Shown in pieces: positions 8,551-17,484 of a DNA stretch of 64,000 nucleotides. Made by a program: the position numbers and the translations under genes. The stretch is from Gemmatimonadota bacterium. GTDB taxonomy: Bacteria; Gemmatimonadota; Gemmatimonadetes; Longimicrobiales; Gaopeijiaceae. How positions within the stretch are numbered: the stretch's first letter is position 1; every line of letters starts with the position of its first letter. The DNA lies in contig JAURER010000011.1 in NCBI GenBank assembly GCA_030827315.1, positions 20,170 through 84,169 of the forward strand, in the 5' to 3' direction. A model generated the notes under the pieces. It was not told the origin of the DNA. It worked only from the letters and a program-made list of their open reading frames with translations, and searched no databases.

Positions 8551-9908
8551 CAGTCCTGTCGCTTCCGGTTCCAGATCAGGTACGCCGGCACGCCGAGCAG
8601 TACGATGCCGAGTCCGAACGCGGACTCCTTCGGCTGCTCCATGACCTGGTTCGCCACGATGGCCGCCGCGGCGAGGACGAAGAGCAGCGGCGGGAGCGGG
8701 TACCCCGGGACCCGGAAGGGGCGGGGCGCGTCCGGCCTCCTGACCCGCAGGGCGATGACCGCGGCCGCGCCGAGCGCGTAGAAGATCCATCCGACGAAGA
8801 CGACGTACGTGAGCAGCTGCTCGAAGGTCCCGGTCGCGGCGAGGACCGCGGTCCAGGCGCACCCCGACACGATCGCGAACGCCGGCGTACCGTGCTTCGG
8901 GTTCACCTCGGCGAGCTTCGCGAAGAAGACGCCGTCCCGCGCCATGGCGAGGTAGGCGCGCGGGGCCGTGAGCACCACCGTGTGGCCCGCGGAGAACATG
9001 GACACGATGATGGCGAGCGCGATCGAGGTGCCCGCGAGGGGGCCCAGCACCGTGGTGACAGCCTCCGCAGCGACCCGGTCGGAGGCCGCGACCCGATCGG
9101 CTCCCATCGCGGCGAGGTAGCCGAAGTTCGCCAGCAGGTAGAGCCCGATGAGGGTGGCCGTGCCGAGAACGAGCGAGCGTGGGATCGTCCGCTGCGGCTC
9201 GATCGCCTCCCCGTCGATGAAGGTGACGTACTGCCAGCCCTCGAATGCCCACAGCACGGAGATCATCGCGAGGCCGACGGCTCCGAGCGTCGTGCCGCGG
9301 GCATCCGCCGTCGACGCGACCATCGAACTTTCGCCGAGGCCGAGCAACAGTGCGCTCATGACGAGAATCGCCGCGATCTTGATCCACGCGCTCACGTTCT
9401 GGACCGTTGCGCTCTCGCGGGTGCCGTAGACGTTGATGCCCGCGGTGATCGCCACCAGACCGACCGCGACGACTTTCGCGCCCAGAGGCGACAGGGCCAC
9501 GAACTGGCCCATGTAGCTGGTGGTCGCCACCGCGAGGGTGGCGACCGTGCCCGCTCCGATCACGAAGAAGAGCGTCCAGCCGTACAGGAACGCGGGGAAG
9601 GTGCCGAACGCCTCCTGCACGTACCCGTAGAGTCCTCCGGACCGGAGGTTCATGCCGCTGAGCTCAGCGTAGGACAGCGCCCCGAGCAGCGACAGGCCCC
9701 CGCCGACCAGCCACACGAGCATGGCCGTGGGCACGTGCCCACCACTCTGACGCAGGACTACGCTCGGCACGATGAAGATGCCCGACCCGATCACGCTTCC
9801 GACCACGAGGAGCGTGAGGTCGCGCAGGGTCAGGATGCGGCGGAGATCGGAAGACACGGCAGGTCTCGGCTGGAGGGCGGTCCGCCGGGCGGACTGTTGG
9901 CGCGCCAA
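8550..9908 (-). CDS. APC-superfamily amino acid permease
   Basis: The 452-residue inner-membrane protein has about 12 transmembrane segments. The first helix carries the APC signature VVGSVIGSGIFIVPS, whose unwound GSGIF binds the amino acid backbone. The loop NPKHGTPAFAIV and the overall length match the LAT/Ala-exchanger-like branch. It is the first gene of a two-gene operon with an ornithine-cyclodeaminase-family enzyme (ATGA overlap). The start is uncertain: a TTG at 9908 gives the longest product, while a GTG at 9857 begins just before the first helix; neither has a strong Shine-Dalgarno. Confidence 0.87.
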   Translation of the reverse strand: MARQQSARRTALQPRPAVSSDLRRILTLRDLTLLVVGSVIGSGIFIVPSVVLRQSGGHVPTAMLVWLVGGGLSLLGALSYAELSGMNLRSGGLYGYVQEAFGTFPAFLYGWTLFFVIGAGTVATLAVATTSYMGQFVALSPLGAKVVAVGLVAITAGINVYGTRESATVQNVSAWIKIAAILVMSALLLGLGESSMVASTADARGTTLGAVGLAMISVLWAFEGWQYVTFIDGEAIEPQRTIPRSLVLGTATLIGLYLLANFGYLAAMGADRVAASDRVAAEAVTTVLGPLAGTSIALAIIVSMFSAGHTVVLTAPRAYLAMARDGVFFAKLAEVNPKHGTPAFAIVSGCAWTAVLAATGTFEQLLTYVVFVGWIFYALGAAAVIALRVRRPDAPRPFRVPGYPLPPLLFVLAAAAIVANQVMEQPKESAFGLGIVLLGVPAYLIWNRKRQD

Positions 9909-9960
9909 GGGTACGGGGCCCCGCCGCGCGATGCGAGGGGCAGCGGCCTCGGACCTTCGC

Positions 9961-10926
9961 TCAGCCGTCGACGGCCTTCAGTGCCTCGAGGGCCCCGGTG
10001 CGGCCCAAATACGCGGCCCAGCGCAGCGGCGTGGCGTGGTGCTCGAGGTCCCGCAGGCGAGGGTCGGCACCGGCTTCGACGAGGAGGCGGACCGCATCGG
10101 CGTGGTCGCCCATTGCCGCGCGGTGAAGCGCCGTCGCCCTGGAATCGAACGGGGGGCGATGGTTCGGGTCCGCCCCCGCGTCGAGCAGGAGCCGGAGCGC
10201 CTCCACGCGCCCGTGCAGGGCAGCATAGGCCAGCGCGAGGCCGAGCACGTCCTGCAGATCGGGTGTCGCGGGCCAGGGGACACGGCTGTAGTGGGCCAGC
10301 CGGTCGGCAATCGACCCCGGGGAGCCCGGGCGGGCGAGGAGTGCTGCCTCGAGCCGGGCCTCGTCGTTCAGGATCTCGCTCAGGCGCCCGATGTCGCCGA
10401 CGCCGGCTGCCGCCGCGAGGTCGAGCATTGCGCCGTTCCGCGCGAGGCGCTCGGCGGCCTCGGACTCTCCGTAGTAGAGCGCCCCCATGATGCATCCGCC
10501 GGCGCGCGCGTCGACGTCGGCGCCCGCGCCGATGAGCAGCTCCATGAGCGCCGCCTGATGCCCGGCCTCTCGAGCCACGCTGCTCGTGGCCACGAGGCCG
10601 AGCGTGGTCCAGCCGATGTCGTCGGGCTGGCCCGGACCCTGGAGCGTGACGGCGTCGACGTCGGCGCCGCGCTCGAGGAGGAGTCGCGTCATCGCCACGA
10701 TCCCGGCAGGGAGCGGCGAGACGAACGGGTTGCCCGCCACGTGGTGGAGCAGCGTGGCGCCGTGGAAGTAGCCGTCGTACGGCGCCCTCGTCGACGAGGC
10801 CCGGAGCCCGACGAGGTCCGGCTCACGATCGAGGGCGAGCGCCAGCCCGGATTCATCTCCTCCGAGCAGGAGGTCGAGGGCCGCGGAGAGGCTACGATCG
10901 GGGCGGTGGACGGATCGGCCGAACAT
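9961..10926 (-). CDS. Ankyrin-repeat protein
   Basis: The product is about 321 residues and consists largely of ankyrin repeats. Clear repeats are seen at ALRLLLDAGADPN, TALHRAAMGDHADAVRLL and TPLRWAAYLGRTGALEAL, and a more divergent one at MTRLLLERGADVDA. No signal peptide or enzymatic domain is seen, so a cytoplasmic scaffolding role is likely but unproven. The ATG at 10926 was chosen because the frame upstream of it has no repeat character; there is no good ribosome-binding site, so the start could differ. It is divergent from the DUF442-like lipoprotein gene, with about 150 bases between. Confidence 0.8.
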   Translation of the reverse strand: MFGRSVHRPDRSLSAALDLLLGGDESGLALALDREPDLVGLRASSTRAPYDGYFHGATLLHHVAGNPFVSPLPAGIVAMTRLLLERGADVDAVTLQGPGQPDDIGWTTLGLVATSSVAREAGHQAALMELLIGAGADVDARAGGCIMGALYYGESEAAERLARNGAMLDLAAAAGVGDIGRLSEILNDEARLEAALLARPGSPGSIADRLAHYSRVPWPATPDLQDVLGLALAYAALHGRVEALRLLLDAGADPNHRPPFDSRATALHRAAMGDHADAVRLLVEAGADPRLRDLEHHATPLRWAAYLGRTGALEALKAVDG

Positions 10927-11078
10927 CGGACGGGGGTGAGCGGGACGAAGGAGACGCTCACTCAGGGTACGTCGGCATACTCCCTCGCCGCCACGGCGGT
11001 TGATCGGGCTTCGGGTCCGCACGAGGTTGTTCCCGCCGGACCATGCCGGCGCCGTGCCCCGAACCCAGAGAGCTCGTC

Positions 11079-11711
11079 ATGTCCCGTCGCGATCTTCTCC
11101 GAGCCCGTCGTGTCGCTCGTGCCCTTCTCTCCCCGGCGCTCGCCGTGGCACTCCCCCTCGCGATGCTCGCGTGTTCGGGCGGGGATCGTGAGCAGGCGCA
11201 GACGTCGCCGGGGAACCCGTCGGGTGACGCTGCGCACGAAGCGGGACCGACGCTCGAGGTCGCGAACGCCGTGGGACTGGGCAACGCGCGCATGCCGCGC
11301 CCCGGCCTGCTCACCGGCGGACAGCCGACGAACGCGCAGCTCGAGGCCCTGGCCGAGGCGGGGTACACGCGCTTCATCTCGCTGCGCCCCGAGGAGGAGG
11401 CGGGCGGTGGGTGGGAGGAGGCCGACGCGGCCGTGCACGCGCACGACTTCGATCGACTGGCCATTGCCGGGGCGGGTGACCTCACCCGTGAGAACGTCGA
11501 GGCGTTCGCGGCCCTGCTCCGGGAGGCGGGCGACGCGCCAACGGTGATCTACTGCGCGAGCGGGAACCGCGTGGGCGCGATGCTCGCGCTGAAGGCCGCG
11601 TGGATCGACGGTGTGGCACCGGAAGAAGCGCTTCGCCTCGGGCTCGACGCAGGCATGACGCGCCTCGAGGCACCGGTTCGGCAGCTGCTCGGCCTCTCAG
11701 GGAGCCCGTAG
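11079..11711 (+). CDS. DUF442/BLH-like phosphatase lipoprotein
   Basis: The protein begins with an Arg-rich n-region and a hydrophobic stretch ending in a lipobox (LAMLAC), so it is predicted to be a lipoprotein. The mature part starts with the family hallmark GLLTGGQPTNAQLEALAEAGY and contains a cysteine-phosphatase P-loop (YCASGNR, a C-x4-R loop). DUF442 proteins are DSP/PTP-like phosphatases that are usually cytoplasmic or fused to a beta-lactamase-fold sulfur dioxygenase; an exported lipidated form is less usual. The ATG at 11079 is preferred to an in-frame ATG at 11043 because it places a positively charged n-region at the start. The gene ends just before a strong terminator shared with the convergent LVIVD gene. 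Confidence 0.8.
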   Translation: MSRRDLLRARRVARALLSPALAVALPLAMLACSGGDREQAQTSPGNPSGDAAHEAGPTLEVANAVGLGNARMPRPGLLTGGQPTNAQLEALAEAGYTRFISLRPEEEAGGGWEEADAAVHAHDFDRLAIAGAGDLTRENVEAFAALLREAGDAPTVIYCASGNRVGAMLALKAAWIDGVAPEEALRLGLDAGMTRLEAPVRQLLGLSGSP

Positions 11712-11736
11712 CCGAAGGACGTTGCGACCGCGCGCG

Positions 11737-11776
11737 AAAAGGCCCCGCCCGAGGTGAACCTCGGACGGGGCCTTTT
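11737..11776. terminator. Bidirectional intrinsic terminator
   Basis: An 11-base perfect stem (11737-11747 with 11766-11776) is extended by an inner 6-base stem (11749-11754 with 11759-11764) closed by a TGAA loop. Both ends finish in AAAA or TTTT, so a U-tract is produced in either direction. It sits between the convergent DUF442-like gene (+) and the first LVIVD gene (-) and should end both transcripts. It is the best intrinsic terminator in the window. Confidence 0.92.
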
Positions 11777-11812
11777 CGTCGAGATTGGCTGCTCGACGTG
11801 CGGGACGGGCGA

Positions 11813-13810
11813 TCAGCCCGCGGCCAGCCCCCGGACCGCTTCGGCCAGTGCGCGCACGCGATCACCGTCCGCGGAACGGGCAGCGTCGGCGTCGAGCTCC
11901 CTGCCCAGGGCCTCGAGCCCCGTGCGCCGCGCGGACCCCGAGGCGGCCTCCGCGCCCGTCAGTGCAGCGCGTACGGCTGCAACACGCGAGGCGGGCAGCC
12001 CCCGGTTCCGCTCGAGCTGGTCGACGTACGCCCGGGCGAGCGCGAAGGTGGTGGGCCACTCGAAGATCGGCTGGCCCTGCGAGTTGAGCTCGGTCATGAC
12101 CACGGACTTCGCCGCGTCGATCTCGTTCTGCGAGAGGGCCTCGCTCGGAACGAGCTCGAAGATGTCGAGGCCCCGGGCGATCTCGGAGCTGACGATGAGT
12201 CCGTTGTACCAGTAGACGGACCAGCTTCCACCCATGCCCATGCGGTTGGCGTCGATGGGTCCGCGATCGTGGAAGGCGATCTCCACGGGGTTGGCGGGGT
12301 CCGTGAAGTCGTAGATGGACACGCCGCCCTGGTACCACGCCTGCACCATGATGTCGCGCCCGGGGATCGGGATCAGCGAACCGTTGTGCGCGACGCAGTT
12401 CTCCGCGGATGTCTGGGCCGCGGGCATCTTGTAGTAGCTCTTGAAGTCGAGTTCGCCGTCGACGATGGAGAAGATGGCGTTGGCACCCCACTCCATCGGA
12501 TCGGTCGCGCGGCACTTCGGGCCGCCGCCGCCGCCCCACTCGTCGGTGAAGACGACGGACGAGCCGTCGTTGCTGAACGTGGCGGAGTGCCAGTACGAGA
12601 AGTTCACGTCGGCGACCGCGGCGAGGCGGCGGGGGTTCGCGACGTCGCGGATGTCGAGAAGGAGGCCGTACCCCTCGCACGCGCCCCCGGCGAGGCCGAT
12701 CGCCGGGTAGACGGTGATGTCGTGGCACTGCGTCGGACCCATCTCCTCGCGACCGTCCGCTCCCCCCATGACCGCCTCGGCCCACGCGGGCAGATACGCT
12801 CGCAGTGCGGAGCTGTCGGCGGCCGTCGGGGCTCCGGAACCGCCGCGCGCGACGACCATGCTGTCGAGCATCTGGCTCACGAACCGGTTCGGGAGGACCT
12901 GGGGCTGACCGCCCAGATCGACCACGAACGCTCCACGCGCGCGCGCCTCCTCGACCAGCCTGAGGTCCTCGGGGGCGAGCCCGTGACTCTCCGGCGCCGT
13001 CAGACCCTCGAAGATGCGCGGTGAGCTCACGATTGCGGCCTCCTGCGGCGCGGCGAGCGGTACCCGGATGACCTCGATGCGGAAGAGCGCGGAGTTGGGA
13101 TCCTCCGTCGGAAGCAGCGACGAGCACCCCGGGAGCTCCTCGGCCGGACGCACCGGCGCCGAACCGGAGACGTAGATGTAGACGTTCTCGTCGTCGTTTG
13201 GATCCTCCACGACGGTGTGCGTGTGCGATCCTCGGCACGTCTGCACGTTGGCCAGGTAGCGCGGATTGCGGATGTCGGTGATGTCGAAGATGCGGATGCC
13301 GCGGAGGCGCTCCTGGCTCACCGCCTCACGGATCCCCTCCGAGCCACAGTCGAGGCGGCCCGTCATCCCCTCGCCGGAGACGAACATCAGGTTGCCGTAA
13401 ACGGACACGTCGCTCTGCGACGCGGGGCAGACGTACGTGATCACGCTCCGGGGAGCGTCCGTGTTCGAGATGTCCCACACCTGCACGCCGTCGTAGTTGC
13501 CCTGGATCGCGTAGCTCCCCGTGAACGCGAGGTCGGAGTTGGTCTTGCCGACGAATTCCTGCTGCGGAGGGGTGGTCGACACCAGGCGCATGTTCCACAG
13601 GGCCTGGCCGGCGTCGAAGAGTCCGGCGCTCAGGCCGACGCGCGGGTCGGGGTTGGGAGCATCGATGGTCAGCGGCGCGAGCTGCTGCGCGAAATTCACG
13701 GGCGCCGGCGCCGGCGCCGTACCTCCACCGCACGCCGAGAGGACTGCGAGGCCTCCGGCGAGAGTCACGGCGATCGCCGGCCGCGGGAACGAGGATGGTA
13801 TCGGCTTCAT
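11813..13810 (-). CDS. LVIVD-repeat lipoprotein (module 1)
   Basis: The 665-residue protein has a lipoprotein signal ending in LSAC (Cys near residue 27) followed by a Pro/Ala linker. The body is a predicted beta-propeller built from LVIVD-type repeats, seen as VQVWDISNTDAPRSV, IRIFDITDIRNPRYL, LLDIRDVANPRRL and VSIYDFTDPANPVEI. The C-terminal 120 residues are helical and Ala/Arg-rich. Conserved short blocks (CRGSHTHTVV, QCHDITVYP, FTDEWGGG, ENCVAHNGSL) are shared with the paralogue at 57.6-59.5 kb and include several Cys and His residues. The ATG at 13810 has GAGAGG about 10 bases upstream. It follows the DUF305 gene by 58 bases on the same strand. LVIVD proteins are cell-surface or exported; the ligand is unknown. 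Confidence 0.87.
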   Translation of the reverse strand: MKPIPSSFPRPAIAVTLAGGLAVLSACGGGTAPAPAPVNFAQQLAPLTIDAPNPDPRVGLSAGLFDAGQALWNMRLVSTTPPQQEFVGKTNSDLAFTGSYAIQGNYDGVQVWDISNTDAPRSVITYVCPASQSDVSVYGNLMFVSGEGMTGRLDCGSEGIREAVSQERLRGIRIFDITDIRNPRYLANVQTCRGSHTHTVVEDPNDDENVYIYVSGSAPVRPAEELPGCSSLLPTEDPNSALFRIEVIRVPLAAPQEAAIVSSPRIFEGLTAPESHGLAPEDLRLVEEARARGAFVVDLGGQPQVLPNRFVSQMLDSMVVARGGSGAPTAADSSALRAYLPAWAEAVMGGADGREEMGPTQCHDITVYPAIGLAGGACEGYGLLLDIRDVANPRRLAAVADVNFSYWHSATFSNDGSSVVFTDEWGGGGGPKCRATDPMEWGANAIFSIVDGELDFKSYYKMPAAQTSAENCVAHNGSLIPIPGRDIMVQAWYQGGVSIYDFTDPANPVEIAFHDRGPIDANRMGMGGSWSVYWYNGLIVSSEIARGLDIFELVPSEALSQNEIDAAKSVVMTELNSQGQPIFEWPTTFALARAYVDQLERNRGLPASRVAAVRAALTGAEAASGSARRTGLEALGRELDADAARSADGDRVRALAEAVRGLAAG

Positions 13811-13868
13811 GCGTGGAACACCTCTCAAGGGATGGATGGACGGGTTCGAAGAGAACAGGACGAGCTGC

Positions 13869-14579
13869 TCAGCGCATCGTCTCGAGCATGCGCTCCATGC
13901 GCGCGACCTCGGTGGTCTGATCCACCTGGATGTCGGACGCGAGCTTGAAGACCAGGTCGTCCTGAGCGGCACCGTCGGTGGCAAACAGTTCGTGGACCAT
14001 GGTGACGGCGCCGCGGTGGTGCTGGATCATGTACGTCAGGAACAGCCGGTCGAAGTCGGGGCCGGTCGCTGCGCGAAGCGCTTCCAGTTGCTCGGGGCTG
14101 AGCATGCCGGACATCCGCATGTCGGGAGCGTGGGCATCGTGGGCGTGCATGTCGTGGCCCCGGACCACGGTGCCCGACGACTCCACCTCCGGCACCGGCC
14201 GACCGCGGTCGCGCAGCCAGCCCTGCATGACGGCGATCTCGTCGGTCTGCGCGTTGAGGATCCGTGCCGTGAGCACGCGGATCTCGTCGCTGGCGCCGTT
14301 CTCCGGGGCCATGTTCGACATCACGAGTGCCTGGGCATGGTGCCCGATCATACCGGTCATGAAACGGACGTCTGCTTCGTGCACGTCCATGGTCGCGCTG
14401 TCGGCGCGCGCGCGGTACAGGGCTTCGAGCGCGGCGAGCGACTCCCGGGTGTTCTCCTGGCGTACGGCGCCCGTGGATGGCCCCGCCGCGGGTGGCACCC
14501 CGGTGTTGCCACCGGCGCACGCAGCCAGGACGATCGTCAGGATCGCGGTCGGCAGACGGCTCGGCACGGGAAATCGCAT
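13869..14579 (-). CDS. DUF305 lipoprotein with Met/His-rich linker (module 1)
   Basis: The 236-residue protein has a lipobox LAAC (Cys near residue 21). Two DUF305 helical halves carry the family motifs FMTGMIGHHAQAL (about residue 78) and YMIQHHRGAVTMV (about residue 184). Between them, residues of about 141-158 are rich in His, Met and Asp (HDMHAHDAHAPDMRMSGM), a composition typical of copper- or silver-binding periplasmic proteins. DUF305 proteins have a ferritin-like four-helix fold, and some (such as cyanobacterial CopM) bind copper. A metal-binding role here is an inference. It is the first gene of a two-gene unit with an LVIVD protein; the same pair occurs at 57.6-60.2 kb. Confidence 0.87.
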   Translation of the reverse strand: MRFPVPSRLPTAILTIVLAACAGGNTGVPPAAGPSTGAVRQENTRESLAALEALYRARADSATMDVHEADVRFMTGMIGHHAQALVMSNMAPENGASDEIRVLTARILNAQTDEIAVMQGWLRDRGRPVPEVESSGTVVRGHDMHAHDAHAPDMRMSGMLSPEQLEALRAATGPDFDRLFLTYMIQHHRGAVTMVHELFATDGAAQDDLVFKLASDIQVDQTTEVARMERMLETMR

Positions 14580-14651
14580 GCGCGCGGGTCAGGGAACGTG
14601 GAGTGGGCGGATCAGTTTTCGTGCCGATCCTTCCTTTCGGGAACGTCGATG

Positions 14652-14681
14652 AGTATAGGGTCCGCGGGGCCGATCCGTCAT
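14652..14681 (-). promoter_or_regulatory. Candidate sigma70-type promoter for the DUF305-LVIVD unit
   Basis: On the minus strand an ATGACG element (14681-14676) is followed after 18 bases by TATACT (14657-14652). It lies 72 bases upstream of the DUF305 start. The -10 element matches the consensus at five of six positions and the -35 at four. It is a visual match only. Confidence 0.4.
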
Positions 14682-14692
14682 CACCTCCGGCC

Positions 14693-17317
14693 TCAGTTCC
14701 GCTCGCGTTCGAGGTTCAGGGGTGTCATGTCCACTTCCCAGCGGTCGTCGCCGAGGAGGTGACGCACGAAGTACTCCGCGCGGAGCCAGTACCAGTAGTC
14801 GCTCATGTTTCCGTACCCGTGGCGCTGTCCGGGGAAGACGAAGTAGTCGAAGCGCTTGTTGGCGCGGATCAGCGCCTCCGCCATGCGCACGGTGTTGGCG
14901 TGGTGCACGTTGTTGTCCCGATCGCCCGTCGTGAGCAGGAGGCGTCCCTTGAGGTTCTTCGCGATGTCGGGGTTGGTGTCGATCTCGTACGCCCAGCGGA
15001 TCGAATCGCCCTCCGCGATCTCGTCGACTCCGTGGTGACTCTCCGACCACCAGCGGTTGTAGATGTCGTTGGTGTGGTTGCCGGACGAGGACACCGCGAC
15101 GTCGAAGAAATCCGGATACACGAGCATGGCCGCGGTCGACATGAAGCCTCCGCCCGAGTGCCCGTAGATCCCCACCCGGCTCTGGTCGATCCATGGGTGC
15201 CGCTGGGCGAGCTGCTCGACCGTCACCTTCTTGTCCGCGAGACCGTAGTCCCGCAGGTCTCCGTACCCGTAGTTGTGATACCACTTCGAGCGGAGCGGGT
15301 GGCCACCGCGGTTGCCCACCGTGACCACGACGAAACCGAGCTGCGCGAGCGAGACCTCGGTGCGCGATGCGACGTTGTCACCCTGGTGGAACGCCTTGGC
15401 CACGCTCTCCGTCTGTGGACCCGGATACACGAACTCGATGATCGGGTAGACCTTCGTAGAGTCGAAGTCGAACGGCCGGTACATGACGCCGTAGAGGTCC
15501 GTGACGCCGTCGGCCGCCTTCACCGTGAACGTCTCGGGCATCTGCCACCCCGCCTCCTCCAGACGCGATACGTCCGCGGTCTCCAGTGGCATGACCACGT
15601 CGCCGCCGGCACTTCGCACCACCGAGACCGGAACGGCGTCCACCCGCGAGTACGTCTGCACGGCGAAGCTCGACGACTCGGTCATCTCGAACTGGTTGTC
15701 GAAGTTGCCCGGGCTGAGCCTCTGTGCGCCGCCGCCCGCGAGAGGCACGCGGTAGAGCTGCAGGTAGTACGGGTCCATCCCGGCCTCGCGGCCCGCGGCG
15801 GTGAAGAAGACCGTGCCTGCGTCCTCGTCGACGGACACCACCTCCGCCACGGTCCAGGGGCCCTCCGTCAGGCGCGCCTTTCGGGCGCCGTCGGGTCCGT
15901 GGACGTACAGGTGTCCGCGTCCATCCTCTTCCGACCACCAGAGGATGTCGCCGTTCGCGAGGACCCGCGGCGTGGGTCGTTGACGCTCCTCCAGGTAGGT
16001 GTTGGATCGCTCCTCGATGAGTACGGTGCTCGAGCCCGTCCCGACGTCCGTCCGGACGAGGTCGAGCTTCTTCCGGTCACGTGAGCGACGCAGGAAGTAG
16101 ATCTGGTCGGGCTCGGCGGACGCCCACGTGTCGGTGCGCGGGTCCGTGGAACCCGGGTACGTGAAGGTCGGGCGATCGACCAGGGCCATGGTCTGATCGA
16201 CCCACGGAGCGTCGTCGATCTTCGCAGCGCTTCCCGGGGCGCCGTCGGCGCCGAACTCGTACACCCAGAGCTCCTGCTGGGTGACGGTCTGTTCGCCCGG
16301 CATGTCATAGCAGTACGTCTCCAGCTCCGGTCGGTCGCTCCCGGTGTTGTGGATCACCCAGAGCTTCCCGACCTCCCGGCAGTCCGACCGGACCGTGGCG
16401 AGGCGGCGCGAGTCCGACGCCCACGAAACCGGCGCGCGGTTCCGCCTGGCGAACTCCTCGTCCTTCTTCGAGTCGACCGGGCCGGAGCCGCGTCCGTTGC
16501 TTCCCCACGAGTAGTAGAGCTCGCCGTCCCGGGTCAGGCGTACCTCCTCGACCTCGAGCTTCTGGTCGGCGGAGTCCGCGGCCTCCCCGCTGAGTCCGCG
16601 GCGCGCGTCGAGGACCCTGGCGTAGTCCTCGCCCGTCATCATGTAGAGGTCGTGGTTGCGGGCGAAGACGACCGTGCGGCCGTCGGGCGAGACGCTCGCC
16701 CAGGAGGGATGGTCGTCCGGTCCCTCGTACCCCTCGAGCTGGCGGAGCGTCCGACTCGGGACGTCGTACTCGAAACGGAAGACCTTCTTCTTCGGTCGGT
16801 TCCGCGGGGCCCGTTCCTCCTGCTGGTCCTCATCCTCTCCGGCCTCGTCCGCCTCCTCGTCCTGCGACGACGTCACGTCGAACCGGATCGTGTTCGGGTC
16901 GACGAACCGGATGGTCTGAATGGGGAGGTGCTGGCCGTCGTAGGGGTCGAGCGTGATGCGCGTCAGCTCGGCGGCGATGCGGTCGCGGTCGAAGATCTCG
17001 GTCCGGGACGCGCGGGCCGGATCGACGAGCCAGAACCGCGACCCGTCGCTGTCGTTCCACCGGTACCAGAAGCGATCGGATCCCTCGATCCACTGGGGGT
17101 CGACCGCCATCGAATACGTCATCGCCTCGATGCGGTAGGGCGCCCACCGCGAGGCCAGTTCGAAGTTCGCCGATCCGTGGCCGCCGACCCAGCCGTCGGG
17201 GCGGGGGTGCTGGGCTTCCAGCGCGAAGGGCGTGAGCCCCAGGGCGAGGGTGGCGATCCAGCGGGTCGCGCGGCCATGGCGGCGGAGCAGTCGGGTGAGC
17301 GGGGCAGGAAGGCGCAT
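14693..17317 (-). CDS. Exported S9 (prolyl oligopeptidase / DPP IV-like) peptidase
   Basis: The 874-residue protein has an Arg-rich signal peptide ending near LEAQ. An N-terminal eight-bladed DPP IV-type propeller is followed by an alpha/beta-hydrolase domain. Catalytic residues are visible: Ser in YGHSGGGFM (about residue 720), Asp in TGDRDNNVHH (about 798) and His in GQRHGYG (about 832). The enzyme is predicted to cleave proline- or alanine-containing peptides in the periplasm. An unusual acidic run (EEADEAGEDEDQQEE) followed by a basic patch (RPKKKVFR) is inserted between propeller blades around residue 150-190. The ATG at 17317 directly precedes the signal peptide; no clear Shine-Dalgarno is seen. 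Confidence 0.92.
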   Translation of the reverse strand: MRLPAPLTRLLRRHGRATRWIATLALGLTPFALEAQHPRPDGWVGGHGSANFELASRWAPYRIEAMTYSMAVDPQWIEGSDRFWYRWNDSDGSRFWLVDPARASRTEIFDRDRIAAELTRITLDPYDGQHLPIQTIRFVDPNTIRFDVTSSQDEEADEAGEDEDQQEERAPRNRPKKKVFRFEYDVPSRTLRQLEGYEGPDDHPSWASVSPDGRTVVFARNHDLYMMTGEDYARVLDARRGLSGEAADSADQKLEVEEVRLTRDGELYYSWGSNGRGSGPVDSKKDEEFARRNRAPVSWASDSRRLATVRSDCREVGKLWVIHNTGSDRPELETYCYDMPGEQTVTQQELWVYEFGADGAPGSAAKIDDAPWVDQTMALVDRPTFTYPGSTDPRTDTWASAEPDQIYFLRRSRDRKKLDLVRTDVGTGSSTVLIEERSNTYLEERQRPTPRVLANGDILWWSEEDGRGHLYVHGPDGARKARLTEGPWTVAEVVSVDEDAGTVFFTAAGREAGMDPYYLQLYRVPLAGGGAQRLSPGNFDNQFEMTESSSFAVQTYSRVDAVPVSVVRSAGGDVVMPLETADVSRLEEAGWQMPETFTVKAADGVTDLYGVMYRPFDFDSTKVYPIIEFVYPGPQTESVAKAFHQGDNVASRTEVSLAQLGFVVVTVGNRGGHPLRSKWYHNYGYGDLRDYGLADKKVTVEQLAQRHPWIDQSRVGIYGHSGGGFMSTAAMLVYPDFFDVAVSSSGNHTNDIYNRWWSESHHGVDEIAEGDSIRWAYEIDTNPDIAKNLKGRLLLTTGDRDNNVHHANTVRMAEALIRANKRFDYFVFPGQRHGYGNMSDYWYWLRAEYFVRHLLGDDRWEVDMTPLNLERERN

Positions 17318-17455
17318 GGTGCGTTCTGGTCCGGAGTCCGAGGTACGGGAGACGGGGAAATGGCCGCGCGGACCGTCCGAGTGCAAGTGCGCCCGGATCC
17401 GCGCCGGCGCGCGTGCCCGGGACCCTTCGTAGCGGGGTGTCGAAGACCCGCGCGC

Positions 17456-17482
17456 CCCGGCCCGTCTCGCGAACGGGCCGGG
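17456..17482 (-). terminator. GC-rich hairpin after the NHL lipoprotein gene
   Basis: A perfect 10-base stem (17456-17465 with 17473-17482) with a 7-base loop lies three bases after the stop of the minus-strand gene that ends at 17485. There is no U-tract on the minus strand, so it may stall or protect the 3' end rather than act as a full intrinsic terminator. Confidence 0.5.
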
Positions 17483-17484
17483 CG

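Noticed and set aside
14477..16084. A 535-codon plus-strand open frame
   Set aside because: It is antisense to the S9 peptidase gene, has Val/Arg-rich low complexity and no family match.
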